This document shows, piece by piece, positions 5,466 to 7,252 of a stretch of DNA of 7,252 nucleotides. Source of the DNA: Sphingopyxis sp. (GTDB lineage Bacteria > Pseudomonadota > Alphaproteobacteria > Sphingomonadales > Sphingomonadaceae); assembly GCA_012035435.1 (NCBI GenBank), contig JAAUPH010000119.1:1-7252 (forward strand), given 5' to 3'. The notes below the pieces were generated by a model that was not told the DNA's origin, made no database searches, and saw only the letters and a list, made by a program, of their open reading frames with translations. Position 1 is the first letter of the stretch, and each line of letters starts with the position of its first letter. The translations under genes and the position numbers were made by a program.

Positions 5466-5591
5466 GGGAATTGCAATAACGACTGCAATCCTGCGCAGAC
5501 CGAAGCCTTGGCAGGAAAGCGCATTGCTATCGGCCAAAGCTCCGGCCTGGGCCGGAGCGCAGCTGCTGGCGAAGTGGGGCAGAGCCGACCA
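5466..5591 (+). other. Intergenic spacer with REP-like hairpin inside the ATP-grasp/alpha-E operon
   Basis: This 126-bp stretch separates the ATP-grasp stop from the alpha-E start. The frame is open from a TTG at 5508 into alpha-E, but the extra 28 residues (MAGKRIAIGQSSGLG...) do not resemble the family N-terminus. It contains a perfect hairpin at 5539-5558, a small palindrome CTGCGCAG (5491-5498) and short 6-bp inverted arms at 5470-5475/5484-5489. I see no promoter-like pair. Confidence 0.55.
5539..5558. repeat. Perfect GC-rich hairpin, REP-like
   Basis: The 9-bp arms GCTCCGGCC and GGCCGGAGC pair perfectly around a 2-nt TG spacer. The 20-bp unit differs at only three positions from 1811-1830 (GCTCCGGCTTGCGCCAGAGC), inside the hairpin after the MOSC gene. 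Both copies are intergenic, which suggests a dispersed repetitive palindrome. It could also protect or attenuate the operon mRNA between its first and second genes. Confidence 0.6.
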
Positions 5592-6536
5592 ATGTTAGGC
5601 AAGAACGCGTCCGGCCTGTTCTGGATGAGCCGCTATCTTGAGCGCGCCGAGGCGCAGGCGCGGCTGATTGAGGCAGGGTTTCGCATCGCGCTGACCCGCG
5701 CGGTCGCGGCGGAAAGCGAGTGGGAATCGCTGCTGTCCACCGTCGGGCAGCTCGCCGGCTACCGCGCCCAGCATGGCGCGGTCGATTCCTCGCGCGTCAT
5801 CGGCTTTCTGCTGAGTGATCGCAACAATCCGGCCAGCGTCATCAATCTGGTCAAGGCCGCGCGCGACAATGCCCGGCTGGTCCGCACCGCGCTGACGCGT
5901 GAGGTGTGGGAGGCGATCAACGAGACATGGATTGTCCTCGACGCGCGATTGAAAGGGCGCATCCGCACCGCCGATCTGCCCGACCTGCTCAGCCTGATCG
6001 GGCGGCAGAATGCGCTGGTACGCGGCGCAATGGCGGGCACACAGCTGCGCAACGATATTTACAACTTCCTGCGGCTCGGCACCTTTGTCGAGCGGGCGGA
6101 CAACACCGCGCGCATCCTCGACGTCAAATATTATCTGCTGCTGCCCAGCGTCGCGCCGGTCGGATCGACGCTGGACATGGTGCAGTGGGAAACGATCCTG
6201 CGGTCGGTGTCGGCACAGCGCGCCTATCATTGGCTGAACGGGCCCGACACAACCGCGCGGGGAATCGCCGAATTTCTGATCCTCAACACCTCGATGCCGC
6301 GCAGCCTGGCCTTTTGCCATGCCAAGATTTGCGACAATTTATGGCATCTGGAAAATGCCTATGGCGGGCAGACCCCGGCGCATGAACGCGCCGAATCGAT
6401 CGGCTTCGACATGCTGGGCCAGTCGATCGACACGATTTTCGACAGCGGTCTGCATGAATTTATCGGCAAATATCTGGTTGCCAACAATGCACTCGCGACC
6501 CAGATCGCGCTCGATTATCGCTTTGTAGCCGACTGA
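5592..6536 (+). CDS. Alpha-E domain protein (DUF403)
   Basis: This 314-residue, mainly alpha-helical protein is of the alpha-E family, which occurs almost always beside CP-ATP-grasp type 2 and transglutaminase-like genes; its biochemical role is unknown. The N-terminus MLGKNASGLFWMSRYLERAEAQARLIEAG is the family signature, with the ExxE-type acidic helix after YLERAE. NFLRLGTFVERADNTARILDVKYY and RSLAFCHAKICDNL are other recognisable conserved stretches. An upstream in-frame TTG at 5508 would add 28 non-family residues, so the ATG at 5592 is preferred although its Shine-Dalgarno is weak. There is no signal peptide or membrane segment. The stop is 5 bp before the next gene, so the two are probably translated from one message. 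Confidence 0.92.
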   Translation: MLGKNASGLFWMSRYLERAEAQARLIEAGFRIALTRAVAAESEWESLLSTVGQLAGYRAQHGAVDSSRVIGFLLSDRNNPASVINLVKAARDNARLVRTALTREVWEAINETWIVLDARLKGRIRTADLPDLLSLIGRQNALVRGAMAGTQLRNDIYNFLRLGTFVERADNTARILDVKYYLLLPSVAPVGSTLDMVQWETILRSVSAQRAYHWLNGPDTTARGIAEFLILNTSMPRSLAFCHAKICDNLWHLENAYGGQTPAHERAESIGFDMLGQSIDTIFDSGLHEFIGKYLVANNALATQIALDYRFVAD

Positions 6537-6541
6537 ATCCG

Positions 6542-7144
6542 ATGCGCATCACCATCCGCCACAGCACCACCTATCGCTATGCCCGCCCGGTTTCCTATGC
6601 GCTGCAACAATTGCGGCTGACCCCCAAGGACCGGCCGGGGCAAAAGGTGATCGACTGGCGGCTGAGCGTTGAGGGCGGCCAGCGCCAGCTGAGTTTCAGC
6701 GATCATCACGCCAACCATGTCGATCTGGTCAGCACCGCTCGCGGCGGCGACAATATCGTCCTGACGAGCGAAGGCGTGGTTGAGACCGAGGATCGCGCGG
6801 GGATTGTCGGCGCGCACGGCGGCTGCCTGCCGCTATGGCATTTCGCCTGTGACACCGTGCTGACCCGCCCCGGCCGCGCAGTGCGCGCACTGGCGCGTGG
6901 AAATGGCGAGCGTTTTGTCTACCTGTGGGGCGGCAGCGGCAGCTTCTTCGGCGATGCTGTCCCATATGTCCGCGACCAATCCAACGACTTGATGACGCGA
7001 GGCTCCTCGGCTCACGGCCAACCCGCCTCCATCAGGTTCCCCACAAGGTCGACAAGGGCGCGGCCCACAGGCCGTCGCCCAATGGCAGGGTGTCGGTGCC
7101 GTCGTACAGCACCACCCCCAACTGTTTGGGCGAGTCGATGTTGA
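6542..7144 (+). CDS. Transglutaminase-like protein, N-terminal part only, 3' part replaced
   Basis: MRITIRHSTTYRYARPVSYALQQLRLTP is the typical N-terminal beta domain (bacterial transglutaminase-like N-terminal region) of the cysteine-peptidase-like proteins in this operon. Family character continues through LPLWHFACDTVLTRPGRAVRALARG (about residues 98-120). After about residue 120-123 (near 6900-6910) it stops. The expected catalytic core with a GVCQDHAH-like Cys motif followed by the His and Asp is absent, and the remaining frame to the TGA at 7142-7144 is Arg/Pro/Thr-rich and looks non-coding. As written it cannot be an active enzyme. The start lies 5 bp after the alpha-E stop with no clear Shine-Dalgarno, so translation is probably coupled. 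The break is probably an assembly junction rather than a natural C-terminus. Confidence 0.8.
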   Translation: MRITIRHSTTYRYARPVSYALQQLRLTPKDRPGQKVIDWRLSVEGGQRQLSFSDHHANHVDLVSTARGGDNIVLTSEGVVETEDRAGIVGAHGGCLPLWHFACDTVLTRPGRAVRALARGNGERFVYLWGGSGSFFGDAVPYVRDQSNDLMTRGSSAHGQPASIRFPTRSTRARPTGRRPMAGCRCRRTAPPPTVWASRC

Positions 7145-7252
7145 ACGCAAAGCCCGCAGCTTCGAGCACCTCGTCGCGCAGCGTGAGGATCCGTTTGTCC
7201 AGCTCGATGCGCTGATCATCGAGGACGGCGGGGTCGATGCGGATGCCCTGCC
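7032..7252 (-). CDS. DNA polymerase I (family A) fragment, probably foreign to this locus
   Basis: The minus strand is open from the window edge to a TGA at 7034-7032 and reads GIRIDPAVL, then a charged helix, then EAAGFAFNIDSPKQLGVVLYD. This matches the thumb-region pattern of family A polymerases (in E. coli Pol I: GVKIDPKVL ... IAGEEFNLSSTKQL). After VVLYD the resemblance fades into DGTDTLPLGDGLWAAPL and a stop, so it is cut at both ends. It runs against the transglutaminase gene and has no relation to that operon. The likeness covers about 50 residues and was judged by eye. Confidence 0.45.
   Translation of the reverse strand, partial: QGIRIDPAVLDDQRIELDKRILTLRDEVLEAAGFAFNIDSPKQLGVVLYDGTDTLPLGDGLWAAPLSTLWGT

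Noticed and set aside
4650..5537. A 295-codon minus-strand frame
   Set aside because: It is a shadow of the ATP-grasp gene, whose plus-strand translation is conserved along its whole length.
6905..6943. Start of an Hda/DnaA-like AAA+ gene (GERFVYLWGGSGS)
   Set aside because: Only about 13 residues resemble it, the P-loop Lys-Ser/Thr does not follow, and no start or continuation is visible; too short to annotate.

Overview
The window looks like an alphaproteobacterial chromosome fragment, most probably from the sphingomonad group. This rests on high GC, the style of the proteins, and the pairing of an NsrR/globin locus with a circularly permuted ATP-grasp / alpha-E / transglutaminase operon. 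The taxonomic call is made from memory of family sequences; no search was run.

Region 1 (1-1800, minus strand) carries two consecutive acyl-CoA dehydrogenase genes. The upstream one (508-1701) is intact. It has a strong Shine-Dalgarno, a sigma70-like promoter and a 16-bp palindromic operator in the promoter spacer. The downstream one (start at 391, running off the left edge) has four apparent single-base indels in about 130 bp. Between them is a pair of inverted, individually palindromic repeats (405-492), REPIN-like, that ends right at the ribosome binding site of the second gene.

Region 2 (1805-3950) is a nitric-oxide response locus. An Rrf2-family NsrR-type regulator (3510-3950, plus) diverges from a minus-strand operon: group III truncated haemoglobin (2941-3420), a small three-helix membrane protein of unknown function (2529-2963) and a YiiM-like MOSC protein (1842-2504). 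The 89-bp divergent intergenic region holds two ATGCAT-cored sequences, each just downstream of a candidate -10 box, as expected for NsrR half-sites repressing both directions. A hairpin at 1805-1836 follows the MOSC stop.

Region 3 (4038-7252, plus) is the predicted amidoligase operon: CP-ATP-grasp type 2 (4038-5465), alpha-E/DUF403 (5592-6536) and the N-terminal half of a transglutaminase-like protein (from 6542). These families are predicted to make or process a peptide or amide-linked product that has not been defined. A REP-like hairpin element sits between the first two genes. Near 6900-6945 the transglutaminase loses its family sequence. The last 220 bases encode, on the opposite strand, what looks like a DNA polymerase I fragment, so the right edge is either a rearrangement or, more likely, a chimeric assembly end.

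The interpretable core is about 390-6900. Both edges look unreliable.
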